Positions 40,579 through 40,872 of a stretch of 40,872 nt of DNA are shown one piece after another. A model generated the notes under the pieces. That model was not told where the DNA came from, ran no database searches, and was given only the letters and a program-made list of their open reading frames with translations. Within the stretch, counting starts at the first letter, position 1, and every line of letters starts with the position of its first letter. Made by a program: the position numbers and the translations under genes. Source of the stretch: Candidatus Obscuribacter sp. (GTDB lineage: Bacteria > Cyanobacteriota > Vampirovibrionia > Obscuribacterales > Obscuribacteraceae); NCBI GenBank assembly GCA_021772155.1, contig JADYXS010000107.1:1-40872 (forward strand), given 5' to 3'.

Positions 40579-40872
40579 ATGGCAATAGACTTCACATTTC
40601 CCCATGGGGAAGATAACGAGGATTCGGAAAATTCACGACAGCGGCAGAAAGAAAATTCTGAGCGACTCGCCTCAGAAAGTGAATTGGCAACAAGTTCGAA
40701 GAATATTGCACCCGTCCAAGAGCGCACCAATAATAGTGCCACTGTTTTTCTTCCCATCATGTTCATCAGCCTGGTAGGGGAGGGGCTTGTCCCCTTCCGG
40801 CAGACTGCCGGGTCCCGCTTGCCATCTGCCCCGAATGCTGACCGCACTGCGGCTGCTGCTGTTGTAGGGGAG
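40579..40872 (+). CDS. Partial gene with in-frame palindromic repeat, runs off the window
   Basis: From ATG 40579 (AGGG 7 nt upstream) the frame stays open to the window edge: 98 codons and no stop. The first ~55 residues are highly polar and charged (HGEDNEDSENSRQRQKENSERL), followed by a hydrophobic stretch TVFLPIMFISLV that looks like the beginning of a membrane anchor. At that point the dispersed repeat (40774-40818) is read in frame as VGEGLVPFRQTAGSRLP, and a second copy begins at the edge (40864, GTAGGGGAG). Either the gene tolerates the repeat as a peptide insertion or it is interrupted further on. No family recognised. Confidence 0.5.
   Translation, partial: MAIDFTFPHGEDNEDSENSRQRQKENSERLASESELATSSKNIAPVQERTNNSATVFLPIMFISLVGEGLVPFRQTAGSRLPSAPNADRTAAAAVVGE
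40774..40818. repeat. Dispersed palindromic repeat inside an open reading frame
   Basis: GTAGGGGAGGGGCTTGTCC, then the stem partner CCCCTTCC. It is followed by a second hairpin CCGGCAG-A-CTGCCGG (40797-40811) and GGTCCCGC, also seen after the copy at 24109. A further copy starts at 40864. Confidence 0.85.

Overview
The window reads as a chromosomal segment of a Gram-negative-type bacterium with mid-range GC, widely spaced genes, frequent TTG/GTG starts and many secreted or very large multidomain proteins without close functional names. The mixture (ClpS-ClpA, biotin-independent malonate decarboxylase, a YaeQ-like protein, a huge beta-repeat surface protein, an FHA/transglutaminase-like giant, dispersed GC-rich palindromic repeats) fits a large-genome environmental lineage. 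My best guess is an Obscuribacterales-like member of the Vampirovibrionia (Melainabacteria). That is an inference; no rRNA or tRNA gene is visible to test it.

Layout. 1-2.2 kb: RNase HI with an unusual C-terminal hybrid-binding-like domain, then two proteins of unknown function. 2.7-3.6 kb: a decayed group II intron whose reverse transcriptase has lost most of its sequence, placed 6 nt after a palindromic repeat. 3.6-7.4 kb: a 1252-residue exported beta-repeat protein. 7.6-8.6 kb: a membrane-anchored protein. 8.9-11.6 kb: a probable effector island, with an anthrax-lethal-factor-like (M34/ATLF) metallopeptidase, a translationally coupled small partner, a peptidase remnant and an EF-hand protein. 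11.7-15.9 kb: minus-strand genes for a PsbP-like membrane protein, two secreted unknowns and a YaeQ-family protein, plus the 5' stub of an exonuclease gene. 16.1-19.0 kb: a secreted VWA protein, a frameshifted lipoprotein and a polytopic membrane protein. 19.1-21.2 kb: a patatin-like lipase, a HipB-like XRE regulator with twin operators, and a divergent small membrane protein. 21.4-24.1 kb: clpS-clpA. 24.3-30.5 kb: a complete mdcABCDEGH operon. 30.6-33.1 kb: an HD-domain protein, a molybdopterin-oxidoreductase remnant and an orphan histidine kinase. 33.2-40.5 kb: a periplasmic repeat protein and a 1974-residue multidomain protein. At the right edge an open gene carries the dispersed repeat in frame.

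How genes work together. ClpS delivers N-degron substrates to ClpA; ClpP must lie elsewhere. The mdc genes encode the malonate decarboxylase subunits (MdcA, C, D, E) and the enzymes that make, attach and malonylate the prosthetic group (MdcB, G, H), converting malonate to acetyl units plus CO2; no malonate transporter is adjacent. The M34-like protease and its ATGA-overlapping partner look like an effector-immunity or effector-chaperone pair.

The strongest candidates for something undescribed are the FHA-PRTase-transglutaminase-like giant at 34.5-40.5 kb, the M34-like protease with its coupled partner, and the dispersed palindromic repeat family that also sits inside coding sequence. Several gene stubs (3.1, 10.5, 14.9, 17.6 and 31.4 kb) show a region that has undergone repeated rearrangement.
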